DNA of 64,000 nucleotides from contig JBDKVA010000065.1 of assembly GCA_039679375.1 (NCBI GenBank), forward strand, positions 1 to 64,000. Direction: 5' to 3'. The stretch comes from JBDKVA01 sp039679375 (lineage in GTDB: Bacteria > Bacillota > Clostridia > Acetivibrionales > DTU013). Made by a program: the position numbers and the translations under genes. How positions within the stretch are numbered: position 1 is the first letter of the stretch; each line of letters opens with the position of its first letter. Positions 1 to 7,694 of the stretch are shown here, piece by piece. A model generated the notes under the pieces. The model worked only from the letters and a program-made list of their open reading frames with translations, searched no databases and had not been told where the DNA came from.

Positions 1-206
1 ACATAGAAGATGATCATCCTTTGTTGGTATGTTTTTTGGCGATTATATATTAACAGGATTTCATCTTCTTTTCTATTGTTTTCCCTTTTTATTCCATTAA
101 TTCCCCTACAGTAACTTTACGCTAACCATTGCCGTTGGCAACCCCTATTTGGTATAATAGGTTGATGATTATTTAATACTGGGGATAAGAGGCGGCTATT
201 GATAAA

Positions 207-1334
207 ATGAAGCTCGATATTAAAACAGTGGAAACCAAGGCTGATATGAAGCAGTTCCTTAAACTGCCCTGGAAAATATATAAAGGCGACAGTTGCTGGG
301 TGCCGCCGCTTCTGAATGACTTGAAGGAATCCCTCGATCCGGTGAAGAACCCTGTCCTTCAAAAAATCAGACATGAACTATTTCTAGTTCTGATGGATGG
401 TGAGCCGGTCGGAAGGATTTATGCCGGTATCGACTCCCAGCTAAACCGGAAAAAAGACATGAATATGGCTTTTTTCTCACTGTTTGAATGTATCAATAAC
501 TATGAGGTTGCCGGGCTTTTGTTTGATACTGTTTCCAAGTGGTCCAGGCAAAACGGCGCCGATTTTTTATGCGGCCCCGCGGCAATCACAGGAACCGATG
601 GCGATGAAAATAAAGGCCTGCTCGTAGAATGTTTCGACAGGCCGCCTGTCATCATGACTTCCTACAATCCTTCGTATTATATGTACTTGCTCGAAAAGTA
701 CGGTTTTGTCAAAGAATATGACGTCTTTGCCTATTATCTTGAAAAAGACATACTCTTTAAGAAAAATACTGCACGGGTGATAGAATATGCCCGGAAACGG
801 TACAATTTCAGAGTTGATACGCTGAATCTGAAAGACCTTGAAGGCGAAATTAAAGCGATAAAAACCGTAATGGATCTGGCAATGCCTGATGAATGGCCGG
901 ATCTTACCCCGCCTACTCTTGAGGAAGTGCGTGAAATTGCTAAAAAGCTTATTTCACTTGCAGAACCGGACCTCATACCAATTGCGCGATGCGGTGATGA
1001 ACCCATCGGTTTTGGCATCGCCCTCCCGGATTTCAACCAGGCGCTGATCCATATGAACGGGCGGCTTACTCCATTATCTGCACTGAAATTTCTCTGGTAC
1101 AAGCATAAAATAAAAAGCGCCAGGATGTTTGTCATGTTCGTCATACCTGCTTTCAGGAGCAAAGGCGTTTCGTACGCTCTTTACTACACCGTATTTAAAA
1201 ACGGCATAGATAAAGGCTATACCTGGGGCGAAGGATCGACGATCGGAGAAACCAACCTGAGGATGCGGGCGGATATTGAAGGCGTTGGCGCTGCACATTA
1301 TAAAACCTATAGAATATACAGGAAAAACTTATAG
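207..1334 (+). CDS. GNAT-like acetyltransferase family protein
   Basis: The 375-residue product looks like a large, cytosolic two-part GNAT-fold protein of the kind annotated simply as N-acetyltransferase. The N-terminal part contains a substrate-site-like segment (PWKIYKGDSCWVPPL, about residues 21-35) and a GPAAITGTDGDENKGLLVE stretch near residue 124. The C-terminal half ends with a GNAT-like helix and a YKTYRIY tail. I see no signal peptide or membrane helix. The ATG at 207 has an AAGAGGCGG ribosome binding site about 11 bases upstream. It stands alone, about 300 bp ahead of the ger operon on the same strand. The substrate is unknown; the fold assignment is moderate and the coding call is strong. 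Confidence 0.75.
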   Translation: MKLDIKTVETKADMKQFLKLPWKIYKGDSCWVPPLLNDLKESLDPVKNPVLQKIRHELFLVLMDGEPVGRIYAGIDSQLNRKKDMNMAFFSLFECINNYEVAGLLFDTVSKWSRQNGADFLCGPAAITGTDGDENKGLLVECFDRPPVIMTSYNPSYYMYLLEKYGFVKEYDVFAYYLEKDILFKKNTARVIEYARKRYNFRVDTLNLKDLEGEIKAIKTVMDLAMPDEWPDLTPPTLEEVREIAKKLISLAEPDLIPIARCGDEPIGFGIALPDFNQALIHMNGRLTPLSALKFLWYKHKIKSARMFVMFVIPAFRSKGVSYALYYTVFKNGIDKGYTWGEGSTIGETNLRMRADIEGVGAAHYKTYRIYRKNL

Positions 1335-1340
1335 TAACTT

Positions 1341-1394
1341 ATTGCCGCGAAACTGCAATAAAAAACAAGAAAATAGTTTCACATTCGCGGCAAT
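1341..1394. repeat. Inverted repeat after the acetyltransferase gene
   Basis: An 11-bp perfect inverted repeat (ATTGCCGCGAA at 1341-1351 and its complement at 1384-1394) starts six bases after the stop codon. A second short complementary pair (GAAACT/AGTTTC) lies inside it. There is no T tract, so it is not a typical intrinsic terminator. It may still form an mRNA 3' hairpin. Confidence 0.5.
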
Positions 1395-1477
1395 ATGTAC
1401 ATTCGTTGGGTTGTGGGCGGTAGCCCGCATTGAATTGAATGAACCGTTTCATAATCCCTCTTCAAAAAGCTAATAAT

Positions 1478-1587
1478 ACTACAGCGGAACAAACATTATT
1501 ATATCGGCATTAATGCGCCTTCCGGAAATATCGCGAACGATTCAGCGCGCTATTTTGGGAAGGATAAATAAAATGTTTCGCTGTAGT
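1478..1587. repeat. 110-bp inverted-repeat element upstream of ger operon
   Basis: ACTACAGCG at 1478-1486 is repeated in inverted orientation at 1579-1587. The arms continue imperfectly inward (AACATT/AATGTT), and a second CCTTCC/GGAAGG pair lies inside. The unit ends about 45 bp before the first ger start codon, so it lies in the promoter or leader region. It could be a small non-autonomous mobile element or a folded leader. I could not identify a sigma-G promoter with confidence. Confidence 0.45.
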
Positions 1588-1631
1588 AATAATAAGAAAG
1601 GTAGATTTGGATATAGCATCGAGGGATTATT

Positions 1632-3644
1632 TTGAGCAAAAACAAAAGTGTGTTCAAGACCATATTTTTATGGCTGGATTATAAGGAAAAGGCACCGCCT
1701 TCCTTTTACATTCCTGAAGCCGCTAACAATTCTTCAGACGAGACAGGAAACAATACCAATGCAGATAAGGACGCTTCTTTAAAAGAGGCAGGCAGCGGCA
1801 AACCGCCAAAAGAGGCTGGTGCTGATTCGGGTAAAAGCCCAGACTGTGTCCCTCCTGAAAACCGGTCTGAATCAGGCAATAGCGCTAATCAGCAAAATAC
1901 ACGTTCGAGAAGGCGCAAAAGAGGTATTATCAATTCAAAACCGGTGAATCAGGATAACGGAAAGGTAAATGAACCCGGCTTATCCGGCGGTGCCGTGAAA
2001 AACAATGAAAGTGCCGCTTCAAATAAAACAAGCGGCAGCGGCAGCAAACCAGGTGATAGTACAAACACGTGCATTTCTTCTGAAATCGGCGCCAATCTCT
2101 CATATCTTGAAAAAGCGTTCAATTCCCCGGAGAACAAGGATATCATTATCAGAAGGATTTGCATAGGAGAAGGAACCAATGCATTCATATTTTATATGGA
2201 CGGTATGGCTGACCGCAATACAATCAACCAATCCATACTGAAGCCTCTTCTTGACAGGAGCAGATTCACAAATACGAATGGTAAAAGCCTGTTTGATTAT
2301 ACTTATGACAGTGTCATCGAAACACATCAGATAAAAGTCGCCATCATACAGGAAGAGGCTATAAATAGCATACTTGCAGGCGATACCGGCATTTTCATCG
2401 ACAGCTTCCCATTCTACATGCTCTGTGAAACGAAGGGCTACGAAAAAAGAAGCGTGGAAAAGCCCCAGGTGGAGGGTGTTGTTAAAGGTCCGCAGGAAGC
2501 TTTTAATGAAAACCTTCGCACCAATATCACTCTGATACGAAGGATCCTTAAAAACAGGGCCCTGACAACCGAATTCTATGACGTAGGCAAGCGCAATAAT
2601 GCCAAATGCGCCGTACTCTACCTGAAAGATCTGACAAACCCCGCAATCGTCAATGAAGTTGCAAGAAGGATCAAAAGCATCGATACCGACCTGATAATGG
2701 GCGTCGGTATTCTGGAGCAGTTTATTGAAGACCATCCGTTATCGATCATTCCGACGATCATCTCCACTGAGAGGCCGGATCGTACGGCCTCCCACCTTGT
2801 CGAAGGGAAAGTGGCCATATTGGCCGATGGGGCGCCTTTTGCCCTGATTGTTCCTGCAATGATTGCAGATTTTTTTCATACTCCAGAGGATGCCGCGTTA
2901 AGATGGCAATATGGAACCTTTTTGAGATTTATCCGGATTTTTACGGCTTTCATTTCCTCCATGCTTCCCGGTTTATATGTAGCATTAACCACCTTTCACA
3001 GTGAAATGATACCGACCGACCTGCTGATCGCCATTGCAAAAGCCAGGGAAAATGTGCCGTTTCCAACGATTGTGGAGTTATTGCTGATGGAAGTTTCCTT
3101 TGAGTTGATCCGTGAAGCCGGCATCAGAATACCCGGCATCATAGGCAACACTATTGGGATCATCGGCGCACTGATACTGGGTCAGGCGGCTGTACAGGCA
3201 AATCTGGTCAGCCCTGTCATGATTATAATCGTAGCCTTCACCGGACTCGGCAACTTTGCCATACCGGATTTCAGCATGGCCTTCGGAGCAAGAGTCATGA
3301 GAATGTTTTATGTGTTTGCAGGCGCTGTCCTTGGTTTTTATGGAATATCTCTGGCACTTATGATTTCATTTGCTTACATGGTAAGCACCAAGTCATTCGG
3401 CGTACCGATTTTTAGTACGATTGCCCCAAAGACACACAGGAGCTTTGACTTTTTCATAAAATGGCCGGTTTGGAAGCAGGAGCTGAGGCCGGACTATCTG
3501 AATCCACTTGATATTACCAGACAGCCCAAGATTTCAAGAAAGTGGACAAAAGCCAGATCAAACATAAAGAAAAATGGAAATAATGGCAATAATCAAGGAA
3601 AACCCGGCAATTCCGGTCGAAAGGATGGCAGCAATGAACAGTGA
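1632..3644 (+). CDS. gerKA: Spore germination receptor subunit A (GerA/GerKA family)
   Basis: This is the A subunit of a GerA-type germinant receptor, an inner spore-membrane protein that senses small germinants together with B and C subunits. The 670-residue protein begins with a poorly conserved, hydrophilic region rich in Asn, Ser, Gly and Lys (about residues 25-150). The family's soluble N-terminal domain follows, then a membrane domain of about five helices (about 400-600), then a basic tail. The start is a TTG preceded by GAGGGA at 1621-1626. The stop overlaps the start of the B subunit by 11 bases, which indicates translational coupling. Forespore-specific transcription is expected for the family; a sigma-G promoter was not clear. 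The A-subunit paralogue name is uncertain. Confidence 0.93.
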   Translation: MSKNKSVFKTIFLWLDYKEKAPPSFYIPEAANNSSDETGNNTNADKDASLKEAGSGKPPKEAGADSGKSPDCVPPENRSESGNSANQQNTRSRRRKRGIINSKPVNQDNGKVNEPGLSGGAVKNNESAASNKTSGSGSKPGDSTNTCISSEIGANLSYLEKAFNSPENKDIIIRRICIGEGTNAFIFYMDGMADRNTINQSILKPLLDRSRFTNTNGKSLFDYTYDSVIETHQIKVAIIQEEAINSILAGDTGIFIDSFPFYMLCETKGYEKRSVEKPQVEGVVKGPQEAFNENLRTNITLIRRILKNRALTTEFYDVGKRNNAKCAVLYLKDLTNPAIVNEVARRIKSIDTDLIMGVGILEQFIEDHPLSIIPTIISTERPDRTASHLVEGKVAILADGAPFALIVPAMIADFFHTPEDAALRWQYGTFLRFIRIFTAFISSMLPGLYVALTTFHSEMIPTDLLIAIAKARENVPFPTIVELLLMEVSFELIREAGIRIPGIIGNTIGIIGALILGQAAVQANLVSPVMIIIVAFTGLGNFAIPDFSMAFGARVMRMFYVFAGAVLGFYGISLALMISFAYMVSTKSFGVPIFSTIAPKTHRSFDFFIKWPVWKQELRPDYLNPLDITRQPKISRKWTKARSNIKKNGNNGNNQGKPGNSGRKDGSNEQ

Positions 3645-4734
3645 AGGTAAAATCGGAATATTTGAAGCGGTATGTTTTGTAACTATCATAACCATAAACA
3701 AAGTCTTTTTTACCAGTGTCGGCAACATCGTTTTTTTGACCGGAACAGCTGCATGGTATGCCACACTGATCTCCTGTCTTGTCACGCTTATTTTTTTCAT
3801 GTTTACATACCTGCTTCTAAAGCGTTTTCCTGACAATGATCTGACTGGTATTTTTGAATCCGTTACGGGGAAAATACCGGGAAAAGTCTTAACCCTGGCT
3901 ATAAGTGGATACCTGCTTTTCAATGCGGGTTCTACTTTGAGGGAATTTATGGAGATGATAAAAGTTTACAATCTTCGCTTCACACCAATCAGTGTGATAC
4001 TGACAACTTTTTTGATCGCAGCAATCGTGATTTCATCTTTCGGCCTGCAGACTCTTTCACGTATTTGCGCAATATTCTTCATCCCATGTGCGGCAGGTCT
4101 GGCAATCATTCTTTTGCTGGCGATACCGGAATACGATATATATTTATTGAACCCGATCGGAGGACACGGAATCCCATCAACGCTGTACTATGGCGTTACA
4201 AGGAGTTCCGCTTATTTTGAATTTATGCTTCTGAGCTTTGCCGTGCAATCGATTGGCGGTTATAAGGCATATAAGCGGATAGCCATTACGAGTATTTTGC
4301 TATCCGGGGCAATCTTTTCCATTTCACTTCTGTGCTATCTTATGGTTTACGGATATGCATCAGGCAGTGAAAATATTTCAGGCATTTTTGAATTGTCAAG
4401 ATCTATCTATTATAACCGGTTTGTTCAAAGGATTGAATCCATTTTCATCTTCATCTGGGTTATTTCATCCGTCCTGTCGACAACTGCATCGTTTGCCGTC
4501 AGCTTATTCCTGTACTGCCGGTCATTCACCATCAAAGATCACAAACCGCTGGTGCTGCCATTTGCCGCTCTCGTTTATATCATCGCCATTCTACCCCCCA
4601 GCATGCAGGAGGTCACACAAAAAAGCCTTCTGATTTTGAGGCAATACAGCATGTATATCATGTACTTGCCCTCTGTTCTGGTTTTATTTATAGCTTTGAT
4701 TTTCAGGAAAAAGGGAGAAAAGGATAATGCTTAA
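3634..4734 (+). CDS. gerKB: Spore germination receptor subunit B (GerAB/GerKB permease)
   Basis: The B subunit of the GerA-type receptor belongs to the APC-like spore permease family and has about ten hydrophobic helices spread over 366 residues. Family members bind the germinant in the membrane. I chose the ATG at 3634 (protein begins MNSEGKIGIFEAV) because AAGGATGG lies seven bases upstream and the family aligns from there. An in-frame ATG at 3574 would add 20 atypical residues inside gerA. It overlaps gerKA by 11 bases and gerKC by 8, so the three genes form one translationally coupled operon. Confidence 0.93.
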   Translation: MNSEGKIGIFEAVCFVTIITINKVFFTSVGNIVFLTGTAAWYATLISCLVTLIFFMFTYLLLKRFPDNDLTGIFESVTGKIPGKVLTLAISGYLLFNAGSTLREFMEMIKVYNLRFTPISVILTTFLIAAIVISSFGLQTLSRICAIFFIPCAAGLAIILLLAIPEYDIYLLNPIGGHGIPSTLYYGVTRSSAYFEFMLLSFAVQSIGGYKAYKRIAITSILLSGAIFSISLLCYLMVYGYASGSENISGIFELSRSIYYNRFVQRIESIFIFIWVISSVLSTTASFAVSLFLYCRSFTIKDHKPLVLPFAALVYIIAILPPSMQEVTQKSLLILRQYSMYIMYLPSVLVLFIALIFRKKGEKDNA

Positions 4735-6025
4735 AAGGATGACAGCTTTACTTCTCGCTATAATAGTACTCTTATCACTGACCGGTTGTTTTGACGCCCG
4801 GGAAATCGATGACGCAGTATATGCCATTTCGGTGGGGATCGATAAGGGCACGCAATACAAAGTCCGGCTTACGATCCAATATCCGACCTATTTGAGCGGA
4901 GGCGGAGGTGGCGTCGGCGGAGGAACAAAAAAGGGCTCTACGGGAGCAGAGAAGAAAAACGCACAGCCCGGCAGCAATGTGCACACTATTGAAGCTCCGA
5001 CCATGCTTGAAGCAGTAGATATGTTCAGTGTGGCCATGTCCAGGCATGTATCGCTGATGCATGCAAAATGGTTCATATTTTCAGAGGATTTCGCCAGAGA
5101 GGGGATCGAGGCTTATATTGCAGGACTGGAGCGTTACAGGGAAACACGCAGCAGTACGTCGGTGCTGGTTACAAGGGGCACAGCGGAAGAATTCATACTA
5201 GAGAATCAGTCTACTATTGGCGAGAGCCTGTCCAAATCCGTTGAATTGTTTCTGGCGCAATCAAGTGAAACAGGCTTTTTCCCCTGGGTTAAATTCCTGG
5301 ACCTGTACAATGCGGTGTTCTCTCCTTACAAGTGTGCCATTGCATTATATGGCGGCATAAATCAATTCAATCAAGCACCTGGCGTAAAAGAGACCGCTGC
5401 TTCAGTTGAAAGCCGTAAAGGCCTTCTTCCGGGTGAAGTACCCAGATTGGGAATCATAAAGAGAGAACTGGTTGGGCTTGCTGTCTTTCAAGGAGGCAAA
5501 ATGACAGGTTATCTGGATGCTTATGAAACAGCCTTCTATTTAATGATCATTGGGAAATATAGCGGCGGCAAGATATCCATACCTGATAAATACAGCCCCG
5601 CCAATACTATTGTTTTTGATCTGCACAAAAGCAGGACTCCAAAAGTGAAAGTAGTCTTCAAGGATGGAAAGCCAGTTATTGACCTCAATATTGAACTGGA
5701 GTCGGAAGTCTTTGTCATTCAAAGTCGTGTGGATTATGAGAATCTTTCACTCGCCGGCGAACTCGAAAACCAGATTAGGCAATATGTACTGGAGGGAATG
5801 AAGCATACGGTCAAAAAAACTCAGAAAGAGCTGAAAGCCGATATTTTCGGATTCGGCGAAAAGGTTGCGGGGAGCTTCAGTACAATAGAAGAGTGGGAAT
5901 CATATAACTGGCTCTCCCATTATCCTGAAACAACTGTAAATATTACACTGGACGTAAAAGTCAGAAGAACCGGGCTGATCAACCATTCGTCACCCATATT
6001 CAGCAATACCGGTAAGGAAAGGTGA
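4727..6025 (+). CDS. gerKC: Spore germination receptor lipoprotein subunit C (GerC family)
   Basis: The 432-residue lipoprotein is the C subunit of the germination receptor. A signal peptide ends in the lipobox LTGC (Cys at about residue 22), followed by the family hallmark DAREIDD. The rest matches the Ger(x)C arrangement: an N-terminal domain and a C-terminal domain containing the KADIFGFGE segment. An unusual glycine-rich, lysine-containing insert (GGGGGVGGGTKKGSTG) sits at about residues 59-75, in the N-terminal domain. It overlaps the B gene by eight bases and is followed nine bases after its stop by a tiny membrane protein gene. Confidence 0.93.
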   Translation: MLKRMTALLLAIIVLLSLTGCFDAREIDDAVYAISVGIDKGTQYKVRLTIQYPTYLSGGGGGVGGGTKKGSTGAEKKNAQPGSNVHTIEAPTMLEAVDMFSVAMSRHVSLMHAKWFIFSEDFAREGIEAYIAGLERYRETRSSTSVLVTRGTAEEFILENQSTIGESLSKSVELFLAQSSETGFFPWVKFLDLYNAVFSPYKCAIALYGGINQFNQAPGVKETAASVESRKGLLPGEVPRLGIIKRELVGLAVFQGGKMTGYLDAYETAFYLMIIGKYSGGKISIPDKYSPANTIVFDLHKSRTPKVKVVFKDGKPVIDLNIELESEVFVIQSRVDYENLSLAGELENQIRQYVLEGMKHTVKKTQKELKADIFGFGEKVAGSFSTIEEWESYNWLSHYPETTVNITLDVKVRRTGLINHSSPIFSNTGKER

Positions 6026-6034
6026 AAAACATTT

Positions 6035-6202
6035 ATGATTTATTTACTGGTTGTATTACTCGCTGCAGTCAGTTACCATACATTCAGCTATGGAAAATAT
6101 CTTATTAAAAAAGAGAAGAACAGACTTGCAGCTTTTGGCGCCATATTGATGGGAATCATAAACCTGGTGGTCCCCATACTGTTCCTGATCTTAAGATATT
6201 AG
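6035..6202 (+). CDS. Small two-helix membrane protein, candidate germination receptor D subunit
   Basis: A 55-residue protein begins at the ATG at 6035, nine bases after the gerC stop, with AAGGAAAGG upstream. It has a hydrophobic N-terminal helix (MIYLLVVLLAAVSY), a basic central loop (KKEKNR) and a second hydrophobic helix ending ILFLILRY. Size, two-helix topology and position as the last gene of a ger operon match the small D proteins reported to modulate germinant receptors in Bacillus. Sequence similarity to those was not tested, so the D-subunit call is inference. That it is a real gene is well supported by position, ribosome binding site and composition. Confidence 0.65.
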   Translation: MIYLLVVLLAAVSYHTFSYGKYLIKKEKNRLAAFGAILMGIINLVVPILFLILRY

Positions 6203-6215
6203 CCCGGAAGTGTGA

Positions 6216-6728
6216 TCATAGTTCCATCCGCATCTTATAATCATCCATGGAAAATCCGCTTCCTATATCAGTAATAAGCTCCTCTACGATCGTAAATCCT
6301 AATTTCTTGTAGATATCGATGGAGTCATAGTTACGCTTGTTTACTGTCAACCATATGTAGCTGAGCCCCTCTTCCGCGGCAATTTCGATCAATTTGTCAT
6401 GCATCCTTCTTGAAATGCCGCGCCCGCGGTTACTCTTTTCCACATAAAACTTGCTCAGGAGGAGTCCCTTCTTTTCATATTCCGGCTTTGCTGCACAATA
6501 CCCTACCATATTGTCGTCATCATATGCCATAAAGTACCGGTATCCATTTGTTCTGACGTCGCTGAGGATCTTCTCCTCACTCTGATACTTTTCCAGCATG
6601 TATTCAACCTGCGCCCTGCCGATCATTGGCGTATAGTGCTCCCTCCAGATGTCTGCTGCCAGATGTGCCAGTTCCGCTGCCTTTTGTCCGTCATCTGGCA
6701 TCAATTCTACAAGCCTGACAATTCCCAT
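6216..6728 (-). CDS. GNAT acetyltransferase, PaiA-like
   Basis: A 170-residue cytosolic GNAT acetyltransferase. Motif A is visible as LLLSKFYVEKSNRGRGISRRM, in which NRGRGI fits the R/Q-x-x-G-x-G/A acetyl-CoA loop. The later IWLTVNKRNYDSIDIYKKLGF segment and the C-terminal SGFSMDDYKMRMEL resemble the PaiA spermine/spermidine acetyltransferase group. Polyamine specificity is inference. The start at 6728 has a perfect GGAGG five to nine bases upstream; longer in-frame extensions run into the neighbouring gene. It follows the hydrogenase-like cluster by 20 bp on the same strand and may be co-transcribed, although its function is unrelated. Confidence 0.85.
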   Translation of the reverse strand: MGIVRLVELMPDDGQKAAELAHLAADIWREHYTPMIGRAQVEYMLEKYQSEEKILSDVRTNGYRYFMAYDDDNMVGYCAAKPEYEKKGLLLSKFYVEKSNRGRGISRRMHDKLIEIAAEEGLSYIWLTVNKRNYDSIDIYKKLGFTIVEELITDIGSGFSMDDYKMRMEL

Positions 6729-6748
6729 ATTTACACCTCCAAAATCAG

Positions 6749-7540
6749 TTATTTGATCCTGTCCAACGCCTTCAGAATACCATAAATGATTGCCTGCGGT
6801 CTGGGCGGACAACCTGGAATGTACACGTCAACCGGTATAAGGCAATCGATCCCTTTCGAAACGGCATAATTATCCCTGAATATCCCTCCACTGCAGGCAC
6901 ATGCTCCTACGGCAACCACCAGTCTGGGATCCGGCGCCGCTTGATAGGTTTTCATGAGCGCCTGCTCCATATTCCTGGAAGCGGCGCCGGTCACAAGAAG
7001 CATATCTGCATGCCTTGGAGATGCAACAAAATGGACGCCAAGCCTCTCAATGTCGTTAAAAGGGTTGTTGAGGGCATTGATTTCGCAATCACAGCCATTG
7101 CAGGAGCCGGAATCCACTTCTCTGATCTGAAGGCTCCGTCCGAACATCCTGTTGATTTTTGTTTTGAGCATCTTGTGGAGCTCATTCTCGTCCACATAAG
7201 GCACATCCTGTTCTCCAACCACCAATGTATCGCTTCTCAGATCGTTACGTTCCTTTCGGGCAAGTTCAAACCGGTTTGTCATTCTGGCTGCACCGGCAGG
7301 GCATACATCCTCGCACAAAGTGCAAAAAATGCACTCATCATAATGAATACCGGCAGGTCTTGAACCACCGCCGTCCACGATTGCCCCTGAAGGGCAGCGT
7401 CTTATGCATTCCCCGCAGCCGGTGCACTTTTCCGAATCGATTTCAGGCTTTCCGATAAACAGGCTCGAATTAACAGCTTTCATCGGATAATCCTGTGTAA
7501 GCCTCGGGTATTTTATTATTTTACCAATCGTTTTAAACAT
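6749..7540 (-). CDS. Fused 2x[4Fe-4S] ferredoxin and NuoB-like small subunit of hydrogenase-4-related complex (HyfH-HyfI fusion)
   Basis: The 263-residue peripheral subunit carries electrons in an Ehr/Hyf-type membrane complex. Residues about 38-85 hold two [4Fe-4S] motifs (CTGCGECIRRCP and CIFCTLCEDVCP). Residues about 140-263 are a NuoB/HycG-like small subunit with the cluster ligands SCNGCDCE, GACACSGG and PGCPPRP. In E. coli these are two proteins (HyfH and HyfI); here they are one chain. The start at 7540 is chosen from GGGGGATGAT just upstream. The gene is separated from the large-subunit gene by a palindromic element. All cluster cysteines are intact, unlike the active site of its partner. 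Confidence 0.88.
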   Translation of the reverse strand: MFKTIGKIIKYPRLTQDYPMKAVNSSLFIGKPEIDSEKCTGCGECIRRCPSGAIVDGGGSRPAGIHYDECIFCTLCEDVCPAGAARMTNRFELARKERNDLRSDTLVVGEQDVPYVDENELHKMLKTKINRMFGRSLQIREVDSGSCNGCDCEINALNNPFNDIERLGVHFVASPRHADMLLVTGAASRNMEQALMKTYQAAPDPRLVVAVGACACSGGIFRDNYAVSKGIDCLIPVDVYIPGCPPRPQAIIYGILKALDRIK

Positions 7541-7560
7541 ATCATCCCCCGTTTTCATTT

Positions 7561-7689
7561 GGGGACATTCCTCAACTACAGAAACTAGAAACCAGAGACT
7601 AGAGACTAGACCTGAGTACATCTACAGGGAAGACCTAAATCTGGTTTCTGACTTCTGGTTTCTGGTTTCTGCCTTTCCGGTGTGTCCCC
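7561..7689. repeat. 129-bp palindromic REP/MITE-like element
   Basis: The element starts with GGGGACA (7561-7567) and ends with its complement TGTCCCC (7683-7689). Internally, CAGAAACTAGAAACCAGA is mirrored, with one mismatch, by TCTGGTTTCTGGTTTCTG. Short direct repeats of GAGACTA and CTGGTTTCTG flank the centre. The GGGGACA ends recall REP sequences mobilised by Y1 (RAYT) transposases, but no such gene is in the window. It lies between two genes of one operon. Confidence 0.6.
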
Positions 7690-7694
7690 TTTCC

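Noticed and set aside
5..69. Inverted repeat AGAAGATGA / TCATCTTCT near the window start
   Set aside because: Nine-bp arms with a 47-base loop in AT-rich sequence; easily chance, and no T tract or promoter is linked to it.
2100..2735. 211-codon frame antisense to gerKA
   Set aside because: No ribosome binding site, lies fully inside a well-supported gene, and its composition is that of a shadow frame.
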